64,000 bases of DNA from Chelonoidis abingdonii (GCF_003597395.2 NC_133771.1:52003778-52067777); one strand, 5' to 3'; shown: positions 11,601-22,939, counted from the stretch's first letter. The notes: generated by a model from the sequence alone, not told the origin. Numbers and translations: made by a program.

Positions 11601-12924
11601 GGGGGCTGAGAGAGTCAATCAGTTCTTCTCATTTCCCCTTTTTCCTCTCAGTTGGCCAATATGAACTGGAGAAGTCCCTTCCCCCAGGTGCGCTCCCATG
11701 GGTACTTTGAGGCAGGAGAAGGGGCTGTGCTCCAGTATGTCCGGGCATGAGCTCTCCCCTCCCACTGCTAGGAGTTGACCATCTTTCCTCCCCCACTGAT
11801 ATGGGAAAGAGCCTTTGATACCAAAGTTCCTACCCATGTACAATTTCCAGATATCCTGAAAGGCAATGATTCTCTCTGGGTGCAATGTTTATCTACCTCA
11901 ATTAAAATCTACTATTTTTGTAAAGCAATGTCAGCAGAGGAAGGGAAGATTAATATGTACTGCAAGATGTTACTGCTGCCATGTTTAAAATAGCCTTGTT
12001 GTAGTGTGGGAGGAATATCTGTGCAAGGTACATCTTGATGTATGTGACCAGCCACTATAATCACATGACAAACATTTTCACAGGGGATGTAATGTATCTT
12101 TCAAGCATACATGATGTGGATGTCAGAATAGCTTATATTTAATTACTTATGGGCTGTGGGCCAGGATATCAGCTGGGTCAGGTGGTTAATCCTCATGTTG
12201 TATATAACATCAGCATACTTTGTCTTTTTAATCTGCCCCTGCTCATTTTTCTTCATTTCAGAGCCAGATTTTTTTTTCTATAGATGGAAGCTTGATCATG
12301 AGTCTAAATTCCAAATAGCTTCTTCCTGTTTAATCAAACTGCTTTCACCATATATTGTATTCATACAATTAAAACTATATACTGTATAATGTCTACTGCA
12401 TGCACAAACTTAAGCCATAGGCATGGTTTAAAAAGCTGTCAGGGGGTAGATTTTCGCAGTGATGAAGTACCCTTTTTGACATACTGTAGAGCCCTCTGAA
12501 CTTCTCTGTACTACCTATTTTAGAGTGATTTGATGTTGCTCAATGAAGCAAGAATCTGAAACTTTGGATCCTACTCAAAAAGGAACTCTTTTCAAATTCT
12601 GCTCAATGGCTCATCTTTCCTGAACTATTCAGCTATGGTGAGGCGTCTTCCAACTACTTTCAGCAACCTCTTCCAATATACTTTGGCAGTCAATCATCAT
12701 TGTAAACAGTCTACTATCAGGCAGCATATATTCTGTACAGGAGACAGAATGCTCAGCCAGCATAGTGACATTTAATGCAAAACAAACGTGTCTGATAACC
12801 AAATATTTTGCTACAAGATAAAAAACCCATATGATTGTAACAAACTACAGGCAATACATGGCACTACAGATCAGTATTTCCCAAGTACAAGAAAAGCACC
12901 AGAGAACTGATTCTATACACCCCA
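11601..12924. other. Intergenic DNA, nothing recognised
   Basis: Short open frames on both strands (11619-11885, 11775-11993, 12156-12389) have no recognisable domains. Confidence 0.3.
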
Positions 12925-13129
12925 AGGGCTTGTCTACACAGGCAGTTATTTTGGAATACCTGTTCCTGACTGATTAATTCCATTATGGAGGTGGAGTAAT
13001 CAAATTCCAAATAAGGCATTCCTATTCTGAAATGAGTGTCCACATGTGGAATGAATCAGAAACAGTTAAACTGCTTTAAAATCAAATCCTGTCATATTCT
13101 GAATTAATTTTCATCTTTAGACAAGCCCT
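12925..13129. mobile_element. Foldback MITE with AGGGCTTGTCTA termini, copy 2
   Basis: AGGGCTTGTCTACAC at the left and TTTAGACAAGCCCT at the right form terminal inverted repeats, matching those of the 2261-2510 element. Interior arms are also partly complementary (GGAATACCTGTTCC..., TTATTTTGGAAT against ATTCTGAATTAATT). 205 bp, no coding capacity, TSD not resolved. Confidence 0.65.
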
Positions 13130-14499
13130 AAACCCACTTTACACTTTTCCAACAGTATAAAGGGTACTTAAATTGTATCAAACCCTTGATGTTTAATATA
13201 TTGGTTTATTAAATGTGTTTCTACTACTGTGCTTATATTTGCTATGGAATTGTTGTATGTCATTTTTGCTGCAATTTCAGTTCACAATAGTTAATATGCA
13301 ATATAAATTCTCTTTCAAGAATATTTTCTTTTTGGGATGCTCCACAGATTGGACATCACTACAGTCCTATCATGTATGCATAGTGTTCTTTTCCATCATA
13401 AAATACATGAGATCTATAATTTCAGCTTTGCTGCCTGGTTGTAGAAGTACTAAGATTAAAAAGCCTTGAGGTGATGTTGAGTTCATTATAGGAAGCTAGC
13501 AGGGCTTTTTCCACTGGATAAAAGAAATTTAATTACTGGCATCTATAGGAGACAGTTGTGTCTACTTTGAATGTTATGATTTCTTTTATAAGCTAGCTAG
13601 TTATAATTTCTGAGCTGTGATTTCTCCCCAAGTGGAACTAGTACTTCAGTCAAGCTTTTCAGCAAGAATTCATCTTAACAGAAATGTCTTTTTCTTTATT
13701 TCCTTATCATAAAAATAAATATTAATCTGCTGCTTGATAGGCTTCTGAAGCCTGATGGCAGATTTTTCAAAGGTCTTCTTATTTATTTGAAAATTTCAAC
13801 AAAACTCTGTGTTTATGATGTTGTACATTGAGTTTGTGGCTAATGTAGAGATGGATAGAATCCAAATTTCTGTGGCAATTTGATTTTATTTATAGTGTTC
13901 ACAGAGTTATATATCATAATGATCCTGCAGCTTTTTAAATGGATGCTTTTGGGGGTGTTTTTTTGTGTTTTTGTTTTGCTCTGGATGTATCAGGAACAAT
14001 CAAGATACTCCTGAAGATAAACTGCATGTCTGATAAATTAAATGTAAAGGAAAATGTAATCTGATAATCTACTTTTCCCAAGTGAATTAGATTTACTTTA
14101 TGATATACACTTTTAATGCACTCTGTCTCCCATGAATAAACACAAATAATGAAAGTCCCATCCAAAAAAACAAACAAAAAAGGGGATGGGAGAGGGATTG
14201 ATGTTCAGAAATTATAACATTTCCTCCCAACCTATAGGGTGTGGGGGAAATAAGTGTCAGTGCTTTTAATTATTGAGTGTGCATATGGGAATATACTTTT
14301 TCATTTCAGGAGCACCTTCTGAGGTTGTCAAAGCATTCTTTGGGCTTGGTTTATTAAATGACCTTGGTGTTTAAAATAGGGAGGAACTTAAGCATGTGCT
14401 TACATTTAAGTACAATGCTTTGAATTGTGTCTTTTGTGAATATAATATGAACATTGACCAGATTTAAGTTATTTTAGATATTTAATACAGGAATTGAAC
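13130..14499. other. AT-rich intergenic DNA, nothing recognised
   Basis: Open frames at 13215-13469 (plus) and 13935-14177 (minus) have no motif I recognise. Confidence 0.3.
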
Positions 14500-15372
14500 T
14501 CTGACAGTCAGAATGGAATTTAAACAAAAGGAGCTACTCTGTCATAGTCTTGGTATATGCATGGACAGAGTCTGCAGAGCCTTCACAGCTGTGCATCTGA
14601 TTTCCAGCCATAGGCAGGCAAAATGCCAATTGACTTTTATGACCAGGCTCCTACTGGGGGTCAGCTGTGGTTACTCAATTAGGGTGAACAGCAAAGAATG
14701 GGCAGACAATCCCCAAAAAGCATACCAGCATAACTGGGACCTCAGTCTTGCAACTCAAACTTCCCCTGATGAAGCTGAAGCAGATCTGAGATCCCAGTTA
14801 TGCTGGTACACCCTGAATATGATATTTGGACATTGGACTATAACCTATGAACTATTTCTAAAAGAACTCTTTGCAACTACAAAGCTCCCCATCTCTGCTA
14901 TGAATCTGCACCTCAGTGAATTGAATTCATGTTTGTATGTATATTGATCTTTTAACCATACTCTCTCTCTTTTGTTTTTTTATTAAATTTAGTTTAGTTA
15001 ATAAGAATCGGCTTATTTGGGTGTAAGATCTGTATTTGGGTAAGATCTGAAACATTCATTAACCTGAGCAGTAATGTGTCCAACCCTTTGGGACTGGTAA
15101 AACCTTTTCTTTTATATGAAAATACTTTCAGAAATCATCACATTTGACATGGGTACCTGGATGAAGGCCTGAGGCTGGATCACTTTAAGGGAACTGTGTT
15201 TTTTGGACTTCTGAGTAATCAGTGAGGTAATAAAGAAGCTGTTTTATGATGGCTTGGTAAATCTAAGTGTTGGAATATCCACCAGCTTTATGGAGATTGT
15301 CTGCTCCGTTCTTTGCAGTTCACCCTGATTGAGTGACCATAGAGGGCCCCCACTGGGACCCTGGTCACAACT
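14500..15372 (+). mobile_element. LTR-like sequence (ERV type), ends approximate
   Basis: A poly-T stretch followed by TTTATTAAATTTAGTTTAGTT (about 14979-15000) resembles the polyadenylation end of a turtle ERV LTR. The following 370 bp (GTATTTGGGTAAGATCTGA, TTTGACATGGGTACCTGG, AATAAAGAAGCTGTTTTATG, then ...CTGGGACCCTGGTCACA at about 15354-15370) looks like R/U5 sequence ending in CA. The left end is not defined and I found no TSD. The 144-codon frame at 14513-14947 overlaps the U3-like part and is not a recognisable gene. Classification rests on recalled family resemblance. Confidence 0.4.
14723..14808. repeat. Hairpin: 23-bp arms, 40-nt loop
   Basis: The arm at 14723-14745 (TACCAGCATAACTGGGACCT plus three bases) pairs with 14786-14808 at 22 of 23 positions. 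It lies inside the LTR-like unit, in the part that would be transcribed if the unit is an LTR. Confidence 0.8.
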
Positions 15373-15943
15373 TCAATGGGAGTTTTGCTTGCACAGGACT
15401 GAAGAATCAAGCTTTTATGACTTTGTGATGGTTGGCAAATTGTGTAATGAATTATGTTAGTCAAATTGTATATATACTAAACAATGTTAGAAAATGAATA
15501 TTTTAGGAAATTATAAAGGAGTTTTGCTTTTGTATGTGTCCTTGATGGCATAGCAATTCAGAACTTAGCTGGAAATGCTTCAGGGTTGCATAAACCATGA
15601 AATTTGCTTGTGTGTCTTACTTTGTAAAACCTTGGTCTGTGTAAATAGCCAGTGGAAACAATGTCATGAGGGAATGGTTAATCTGAGGTGCTCCTCAAGA
15701 CAAGCTAACAAGCAAAATTCCAAGGCCGCAAAAACAGACTAGTAAAATGAAACCAACTGGGATGTAGCCAGTGGGATTAACAGCAGAGTATAGATGATAA
15801 AAGCAGATAAATAAAACTAACTTTTAGTAAGATAAGCAAAAATGTATTAGTTTAGGTTATTGTGATTTATGCATAAAACTGTTTAGTCGGGGTTTAGAAT
15901 GGGTAGGCACACACAAGGGGTAACTGAGTACTGATTCTGTGTA
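15373..15943. other. Intergenic or LTR-adjacent DNA, not classified
   Basis: No terminal repeats or coding motif found. AT-rich with several AATAAA-like strings near 15800-15830. Confidence 0.3.
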
Positions 15944-16058
15944 AAGTTACAGAACAAGATATCAGAGATAGGTGACTGACAATAGGAATGTGGAGAAGAC
16001 ACAGTAGAAGAATATAGAGACCAGACTTTGAAAAAAAGGTTACCCTATCCCCAGGAGA
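15944..16058 (-). repeat. Segment A, inverted copy of 17876-18012
   Basis: Reading from TTCTGTGTAAAGTTACAGAA to CCCTATCCCCAGGAGAG, this segment is the reverse complement of 17876-18012 with only a few substitutions and a short indel. The source family is unknown. Confidence 0.85.
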
Positions 16059-16062
16059 GATA

Positions 16063-16450
16063 ATTGCTTACTGTCTCATTTTCATTATATAATTATGAAG
16101 TAATTTGAAATATAAATATTGTACAGTACATTACTTGTACAGTACTTACATTTCAATGTATAGTATCAGGAGGTAGCCATGTTAGTCTGTAGCCACAAAA
16201 ACAACAAGGAGTCTGGTGGCACCTTAGAAGTTCATCTGAAGGTGAGGGGTTTTTCCCACGAAAGCTTATGCCCAAATAAATCTGTTAGTTAGTCTTTAAG
16301 GTGCCACCAGACTCCTCGTTGTTTTTGTGGAAACAGACTAAGACAGCTACCTCCTGATACTATACACTGAAATGTAAGTACTGTGCAATATTTATATTCC
16401 AAATGACTTATTTTATAATTATATAGTGAAAATGAGACAGTAAGCAATTT
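16063..16450. repeat. Long inverted repeat carrying PLE-end sequence
   Basis: The left arm (16063-16226) and right arm (16297-16450) are inverted copies of one another over about 150 bp. The outer 90 bp of each arm is segment X (ATTGCTTACTGTCTCATTTT... through GTATAGTATCAGG). The inner part contains AACAAGGAGTCTGGTGGCAC, the end-proximal motif of turtle Penelope-like elements. The centre reads like the same PLE unit (AAGCTTATGCCCAAATAAAT). So a PLE terminal fragment sits between two inverted copies of X. Confidence 0.85.
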
Positions 16451-16478
16451 TTCTGTAACAGTGTGCTGTGATACTTGC

Positions 16479-17046
16479 ATGTTTATGTCTGGTTTTGTAA
16501 GCAAGTAGTTTTTAAATGAGGTGACACTTGGAGGTACACAAGGCAAATCAGACTCCTGGAAAGGTTGACGGCCCCTGACTTAGGAGACTGGCTGTCCAAA
16601 GCCACAGCCTCAGTGGTCAGTTTGGTCTGGACTGAGCAGGAGTCTGGGAAATCTGAAGCTCAGTTTCTATAAAACAATAGGTTTTATAAGCACAGTAAAA
16701 TAATCCAATATATGTGGTATGTGATGATAACTTGTAATGTAGTTCACTAATGTCATGATACTACCACACTCATATCTAACCTACCAAAGCAAGTGCGCTG
16801 TTGTCCAGTCATGTGACTTAAATATATAAGAAATTAAAACATACTCAAATTATCATTATAGTTTCTCTTTACTCTCCTTCCTTGGAATTTACACCAAGAC
16901 AATCTTAAAACTAATTTCACTCTGTTAAAGCTAATGGAGTTACACCAAAGATGAATTTATACCTCAGTGAATACCTGATGGGTATTCCCAGGGTTTCTTT
17001 GATGCCTAAAGCTAGCGGGGATATCTAGGTCATCCTGTTGGGTGAC
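16479..17046. other. Intergenic DNA, nothing recognised
   Basis: The minus-strand frame at 16289-16546 crosses the inverted repeat and is not a gene. No other feature identified. Confidence 0.35.
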
Positions 17047-17732
17047 TGTAGCAGGGTGATCACCCACTCCTGCCCAAGAAGGGTTAAAAGCAGCCCTGGG
17101 GAGGGCTGTGGCTAAGAGAAAGCAGCTACTAGGCTGATTGGGGAAGCAGTCACAGCTGAGCCATGCCCCAATCAGGCCACAGCTGGCCCTATAAAAGGCC
17201 AATGAGCCAGGAGGTGGCAGAGCCCCCCTGTAGTTGAGGAGGAAGATAGATCTAGCTGCCTGAGTCCTAAAGGGTACTGGAGTGAAGCAGGGCTGGGGAA
17301 AGGCCAGAGGAGCTTCAGGCTGGCAATTCCCCAGGCTGCAGGGCCTGGTCCTAGGCCCACAGAGGTACTGGGATGCCGAGGAAGGCAGCAGGTCCAAACC
17401 CCCTTGCCTATGATGAGTGGCTTTTACACTGCAGTCTGCCCCAGAGTGTGGGGGCTTGGTGAGGGCTGGCAGTAGCCCAGACTGAGACAAGGTGGGGATT
17501 AGAGTGTTGGGGGTTTCCCAGATAGGGGAGACCCATAGAGACTGGTGCGATATTACCAGGGGACAGCCCCAGGGTAAAGGGGCACTGGGGTCTGGGAGGG
17601 GCACTGGGGTCTGGGAGGGACACAGGGCTAGCTACAAGGGGGACACTGGCCTGCTCTGGAGTGCTGAGAAAAGAGCTAATTTCCTGAGAGACCAGCAGGA
17701 GGTGCTGCAGGGGTGAGTCCCGCACCTTTACA
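17047..17732 (+). mobile_element. Solo LTR, family B (686 bp)
   Basis: Begins TGTAGCAGGGTGATCACC and ends GCACCTTTACA, so it has TG...CA ends with short TGTA/TACA inverted termini. Flanking 5-mers GTGAC (17042-17046) and GTGAT (17733-17737) match at 4 of 5 positions and fit an aged TSD. The interior is GC-rich, with a TATA box at 17189-17198 and a G/C-rich downstream half that includes a local tandem duplication (GGGCACTGGGGTCTGGGAGG, about 17580-17620). No internal retroviral or gypsy genes flank it. Long open frames on both strands (215 codons minus) reflect GC content, not a gene. Confidence 0.75.
17189..17198 (+). promoter_or_regulatory. TATA box of the family B LTR
   Basis: CTATAAAAGG within the LTR, about 143 bp from its 5' end, with a CCAAT-like string (CCCCAATCAGG) about 20-30 bp upstream. 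This is the normal U3 promoter arrangement. Whether it is active is unknown. Confidence 0.55.
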
Positions 17733-17875
17733 GTGATAAATGAGATCCACTCTATTTTAGGCTTAAATAGTTTTTATAGCCTTTATTTTGTACATTTTTA
17801 AAAAAATGCTAATACCACCTCTGAATAACATACACATGCAAAAAACATATAGGGCAAGAAAAGTAATTGATAAGT

Positions 17876-18310
17876 TACCTCTCCTGGGGATAGGGTGACC
17901 TTTTTTTTTCAAAGTCTTTTCTCTATATTCTTCTACTGTGTCTTCTCCACATTCCTACTGTCAGTCACCTGTCTCTGATATCTGATATCTTGTTCTGTAA
18001 CTTTACACAGAAGAACAAAAATGTCACAGCACACTGTTACTGAAAAATTGCTTACTGTCTCATTTTCACTATATTATAAAATAAGTCATTTGGAATACAA
18101 ATATTGTATAGTACAGTACTTGCATTTCAGTGTATAGTATCAGGAAGTAGCTGTGTAAGTCTGTATGCAAAAAAACAACAAGGAGTCTGGTGGCACCTTA
18201 TAAGTACCTCTGAAGAAGTGGCGTTTTTTACCCAGGAAAGCTTATGGCCAAATATATCTGTTAGTCTTTAAGGTGCCACTGGACTCCTTGTTGTTATTTC
18301 AGTGCATAGT
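17876..18310 (+). repeat. Segment A - segment X - PLE-end unit
   Basis: Order: A (17876-18012), X (about 18022-18155), then a PLE-end fragment containing AACAAGGAGTCTGGTGGCAC (about 18176-18195). After a short spacer comes the same PLE end inverted (TTTAAGGTGCCACTGGACTC, about 18265-18285). A matches 15944-16058 inverted; X matches 16063-16153 directly and 16345-16475 inverted. The PLE end copies form a small foldback. Confidence 0.8.
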
Positions 18311-19744
18311 AGGTAGAGCAGTATAAACATCTCTCAGAGGTGTGGTAGGGTGGAGCTGACTAAACCCACAATAGCTCAATAGCCTGTGTTGCCCAGTGTG
18401 AGGTCTGTAAACCTCACAGACACCTATCTATGCAATAATCCAACTTCCGTTCAGCTTAATAGAAGTCAAATGCAGAAAATGTGACCCAAATTGTCAAATC
18501 TCTCAGCTCTCTGTTACACATGGGTCTGCACCATTCAAGTGACGTTCCACATACTAGAACAAATAGATGTGTGTCACTCTTACTCACCCCTACTAGGACA
18601 ATGTACACCCCAGGAGGCAGACAAGAGCTGATAGTGCACTTCCATGAATGCAGGTACTACAGCTGGGTGTATCACAACATGGAGGACCCTTGAACTAGAG
18701 TTGGGCAAAATTTTACTCACAAAACATCTTTTGGAGGGGTGGGGAGAGGTAGATTTGTCAACACCAAAAAGTGTCATGAATTCACGTCAATGTCGTCAAA
18801 TTGTTTCAGAAAAACAAAAAAAAACCCCCAAAAATGAAAATATTTTGGTTTGAAATGACTTTGTTTAAAAAAATTCTTTTAGAATGTAATTAAAGAAATC
18901 AAAAATATTTTAAAATGGTCAAAACCAAAATGAAACATCTGTGCACCCAAATCATTTTTTTTACTTTTTGATTCACCAGAAAATTAAATTTTCATGTTTG
19001 GTTTGACCAGTAACTAGTTTTTAATTTATTTTTTTCAAAATTGCCAGTGAACCAAAAACCTCATTATTCATCCACCTCTTCGTTGTCTCGTGATCTTAAT
19101 CCCTTAACATCTCCTTGATTTACTGGAAGAAAAAGTCACATTCTGGCTCCAAGAGGGAAATGCGGTATACCTTCATTGGCATACCCAAAAGTGCTTTACA
19201 GAATGAAAAGATGAACAATCTACAGCAAGTATTTGCATAATGAACAGAGGAGGAAAAATTGAGAGGCATAGGTCAGGCAAAATTCAGCAACTTTAGATGT
19301 TAGGAACAGCCTGGAAGATTATCACTCCAATACTTAATTGTGAGTTTGTGGGAAGGGAAGAGGTTGGTACTAGATGATTCCCATCCGGGAGGCTGCTACA
19401 AGTTCACCAAGACTTTTGAAAAAAGAAAAGGCATTTTTGACTAGATCTTGAAATAAATGAGTAGCCATGTGAGCAATTTTTGAGGAGTGTTATGGAATTG
19501 CCTGAAAGGTAACAACAGTCTGCATGTGCCAGAGTGCCTATAACTGGCACTTCCAAAGGCTCAGGAAAGAGTTGCAATGCGATGGTGTAAAGTCAGATAG
19601 CAACGGAAATAAGCAATATTGCAGATATATATATTAGTCAGAAAAGAGGTGGGAGAAGGAGAGATCATTGTCAAGGTTAAGGACAGTGGAGGTGAAGACA
19701 AAGTCTGAATCAAGAAGGAAGACAGTTCTAATGGAAAAACAATG
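18311..19744. other. Intergenic DNA with a possible decayed DNA element
   Basis: About 18693-19080 is rich in AAAATTTT and GAAAATTTTC-type strings after an opening CTAGAGTTGGGCAAAATTTT. It resembles the palindromic A/T-rich DNA elements of turtles, such as the one at 52881-53542. I could not define its right end. The remainder shows nothing recognisable. Confidence 0.3.
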
Positions 19745-21060
19745 AGAAGTCCTTTTGTGGTACCTTAGAGACTAACAAATTTATCTGGGCATAAGCCTTT
19801 GTGAGCTATAACCCACTTCATCAGATGCATGGAATGAAAAATACAGTAAGCAGGTATAAATATACAGCATGTAAAAAGATGGGAGTTGCCTTACCAGCTG
19901 GGGGTGGGGATGGCAGTGCTAACAAGGCCAATTCAATGAGGGTGGATGTGACCCATTCCCAACAGTCAACAAGAAGGGGTGAATATCAACACAGAGAAAA
20001 TTATTTTTTGTGGTGACCCAGCCACTCCCAGTCTGTATTCAGGCCCAGTTTGATAGTGTCAAGTTTGCAAATCAATTTCAGTTCTGAAGTTTGTTGTTGA
20101 AGTCTGTTTTTGAAATTTTTTGTTGAAGAATGGTGACTTCTAAGTTTGTTATTGAGTGTCCACGGAGACTGAAGTGCTTTCCTACTGGTTTTTGAATGGT
20201 ACAATTCTTGATGTCTGATTTGTGTCCATTTATTCTTCTGCACAGAGACTGTCCAGTTTGGCCTATGTACATGGCAGACGGGCATTGCTGGCACATGATG
20301 GCAAGCATAACATTTGTAGATGTGCAGGTGAATGAGCCCTTGATGGTATGGCTGGTGTGATTGGGTCCTATGATGGTGTCCTTTGAATGGATATGTGAAG
20401 AGAGTTGGCAATGGGGTTTGTTGCAGGGGTTGGTTCCTGGGTTAATGTTCCTGTTGTGTAGTGTATAGTTGCTGGTGAGTATTTGCTTCAGGTTGGGTCG
20501 CTGTCTGTAAGCGAGGACTGGCCTGTCTCTCAAGGTCTGTGAGAAAGATGGATCATCCTTCAGGATAGTTTGTAGATCCTTGATGATGCGCTGGATAGAT
20601 TTTAGTTGGGGTCTGTAGGTGATGGCTAGTGGTGTTCTGTTATTTTCTTTGTTGGACCTGTCCTGTAGCAGGTGACTTCTGGGTATCCTGCTGGCTTTGT
20701 CACTCTGTTTCTTCACTTCCCCAGGTGGATATTGTAGTTTTAAGAATGCTTAATAAAGGTACTTTTAGGTGTTTGCTTCTGTGTGAAGGAATGGCGCAAA
20801 TGTGGTTGTATCGTAAGGCTTGGCTGTAGACAATGCATCAAGTGATGTGGTCTGGATGAAAGCTGGAGGCATGTAGGTAAGTATAGAGGCCAGTAGGTTT
20901 CCGGTATAGGGTGGTGTTTATGTGACCATCGCTTATTTGTACTGTAGTGTCCAGGAAGTGGATCTCTTGTGTGGACTGGTCCAGGCTGAGGTTGATGGTG
21001 GGGTAGAAATTGTTGAAATCCTGGTAGACTTCTAATGGAGTCATAGGTGAAAGATGAGAC
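19745..21060 (-). mobile_element. Penelope-like element, 5'-truncated, RT end and GIY-YIG endonuclease
   Basis: PLEs copy themselves by target-primed reverse transcription using a telomerase-like RT and a C-terminal GIY-YIG nuclease. Minus-strand reading from about 21050 gives the RT thumb region (FYPTINLSLDQST, IHFLDTTVQISDGHINTTLY, RKPTGLY). After a frameshift near 20830 come the linker and a CNKPHC metal-binding block (about 20415-20430), then the GIY-YIG core with MYIGQTGQSLCRRINGHKSD (about 20212-20271). A further frameshift near 20090 precedes the end of the protein near 20001. The RT catalytic motifs are missing (5' truncation). The 3' part (19745-20000) carries the turtle PLE tail motif CTTAGAGACTAACAAATTTA. 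Confidence 0.85.
20001..20716 (-). pseudogene. GIY-YIG endonuclease domain of the PLE
   Basis: The longest uninterrupted frame is 212 codons (20078-20716); the true C-terminus continues in another frame to 20001 after a single indel. The nuclease signature YIG-QTGQSLCRRINGH is intact in sequence, with the active-site Y, the R of CRRINGH and a following K/H-rich stretch. The preceding CNKPHC...H block corresponds to the zinc-finger-like linker of this clade. No intact RT accompanies it, so it cannot transpose on its own. Confidence 0.8.
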
Positions 21061-21829
21061 CAATCAACAAGAGAGGGGAAATCAGTAAGAATAAGAGGTA
21101 CATATTTTAGGGCACTGGATAAGATCAGGAAGATCCAGAGGAAGCAAAGGATAGAAAAGAGGATGAACCCAGGCCAGAGAGTGAAGGCAACATTTGATGT
21201 TACTATGAATTGAGGCAATTTTAATTGAAAGAGAAATGAACCTTACTCACAACAATAACTGGAGAGTGGAGGGAGAGAGAGTTAATGATTCTGAAACAGG
21301 AAAATGGCTTGCCAGCATCTTTGGAAATGGGGGTGAAGTGAAAAATTAGAATTTGCCTCTCCGTATTTCTTTTATGCATAGAAAATACCCAAAGGCTTTC
21401 TAATAAGTTTCATGTACGTTCCACTTCAGCCTTTTTAATCTCTTGTTGCATCATGATCTGTATTTTTTTTCTCTCTGGTTTTCTAGTGCTATCATATCTT
21501 ATCTTTCAGTTCTTTCACTTTGTGTTCAGTCTCCCTGTGTCTTATCTTCCCATCATGAGGTTTCTTTTTCTTTCCTCATTTAAATATCCTGATTCCTTTC
21601 TTCGTCTAGTCAAAGACTGGCATCAAGTGTGACTGCATTTTAATATGTGGCGTTAAATATTTATTCAGTCTACATAGACGTGCTCGCCTTTGTACCATTA
21701 GTCAGCTCTTTTGTTTTCTTCACTGATATTCAACTGAAGAAAAACCTTGATGTCTGCTGTTCTTCCTGTCCTGCTGATTCACTTTCCACTACTAACTATC
21801 CATGGGTCAGGTGGATAAGAGAAGGGGTT
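21061..21829. other. Intergenic DNA, nothing recognised
   Basis: A T/C-rich tract lies around 21430-21610. No repeat termini or coding motif found. Confidence 0.35.
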
Positions 21830-22729
21830 TGTCATAAACAGATAGCTAAGGGTTAATGTTTCTTTTACCTGTAAAGGATTAACAAAGGGAACCAAACACC
21901 TGACCAGAGGACCAATCAGAAAACAGGATTTTTCAAAGTCAGGGAGGGAAGTTTTGGACTCTGGGTCTTTTGTCTGTCTCTCAGCTATGAGAAGCTTCTT
22001 TCTTCTTCTAATCTTCTGTGTCCAACTTGTAAGTACAGGTAGAAAAACAATATAGGCTTTTATGTTGTTTTGGGGGTATTTACATGTGTGTAACTTGCTG
22101 GAATGTTTCAAATTGGATATCTTTTTGAATCAGACTGTTTATTCATATTTTCTTATAAGCAATAGCCCTGTATTGTCATCTTGATGCAGAGTTTATATTC
22201 TTATGTCTTTTTCTTTCTTTTTTTTTTATATAAAGTTTTCTTTGTAAGACTTGTTTGAGTTTTTCTCTCTGGGTAGGTTAAGGAACAAGGGGAGGGAATT
22301 CTCTTTGTGTTAGATCTACGGAGGGTAAGCTCTGCAGCACCAGGGAGTTGGTGGGAGGGGGAAGAGATAGGATCATCTCTGTTTCCTTGTATTTGGGGTT
22401 TGTCTCTTTGTGGAATAAAGGAGACATGCTTCTTGGTATTGTGATGTAAAGAGATTGCATCAATACTCTCAGGTTAGCCCAGAGAGGAAAGTCTGGGTGG
22501 GAGAGGGAGGAGGAAGGGAAGTGGTTTATTTCCCTTTGTTGGAGACTCAAAGCATCTGAGTCTTGGGGGTTCCCCAGGGAAGGTTTTGGGGGGCTCAAGT
22601 GTACCAGGCACTGATTCCTGGTTGGTGGCAGCGAGATAAGATCCAAGCTGGTAATTAAGCTTGGAGGTTCATGCTAAGCACCCAGATTTTGGACGCTAAG
22701 GTCCAGATTTGGGAAAGAGGCTTATGATA
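21830..22729 (+). mobile_element. Solo LTR, family A, copy 2 (900 bp, perfect 5-bp TSD)
   Basis: Begins TGTCATAAACAGATAGC and ends GGCTTATGATA (expected TATGACA). It is flanked by GGGTT at 21825-21829 and again at 22730-22734. Internal order matches copies 1 and 3: GGGTTAATG, CCTGACCAGAGGACCAATCA, a T-rich stretch with TATATAAAG, TTCCCCAGGGAAGG, GGTTGGTGGCAGCGAGATAA, AAGCTTGGAGG. No internal genes. The terminal CA has become TA. Confidence 0.85.
22227..22235 (+). promoter_or_regulatory. TATA-like box in the family A LTR
   Basis: TATATAAAG lies just after a long T tract. The same arrangement is present inverted in copy 3 (near 29522-29535), so it is a conserved LTR feature. It could be the promoter or part of the polyadenylation region. 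Confidence 0.4.
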
Positions 22730-22807
22730 GGGTTACTGTACAGATTGTACTGCATACAACTATTTTAAGGTTAAACACTCTAAGGGTGGGATTCTCAAAA
22801 GCCTTAA

Positions 22808-22887
22808 GCATTGGTCAAACTCTGTTCCCATTAATCTGAGTGGTAATATTCCTGTTTGTTTTAATGGGAATAGAGTTAGACCAATGC
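22808..22887. repeat. Hairpin: 27-bp arms, 26-nt loop
   Basis: 22808-22834 and 22861-22887 are complementary at 25 of 27 positions (GCATTGGTCAAACTC... against ...TTAGACCAATGC). Part of an interspersed reptile-type repeat whose family I cannot name. Confidence 0.8.
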
Positions 22888-22939
22888 TGAGAATGTTTGA
22901 AAAACCGATCTTCAGTAGATAGCTCTCTTTGGTACTTCT

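Noticed and set aside
14513..14947. 144-codon plus-strand open frame
   Set aside because: It overlaps the LTR-like unit and its 14723-14808 hairpin; the composition follows the repeat.
17017..17725. Long minus-strand open frames (215 and 105 codons)
   Set aside because: They are the antisense of a GC-rich solo LTR with defined TG...CA ends.
20740..21063. 107-codon minus frame overlapping the PLE
   Set aside because: It is a shifted frame; the true PLE protein is read in the frame containing FYPTINLSLDQST.
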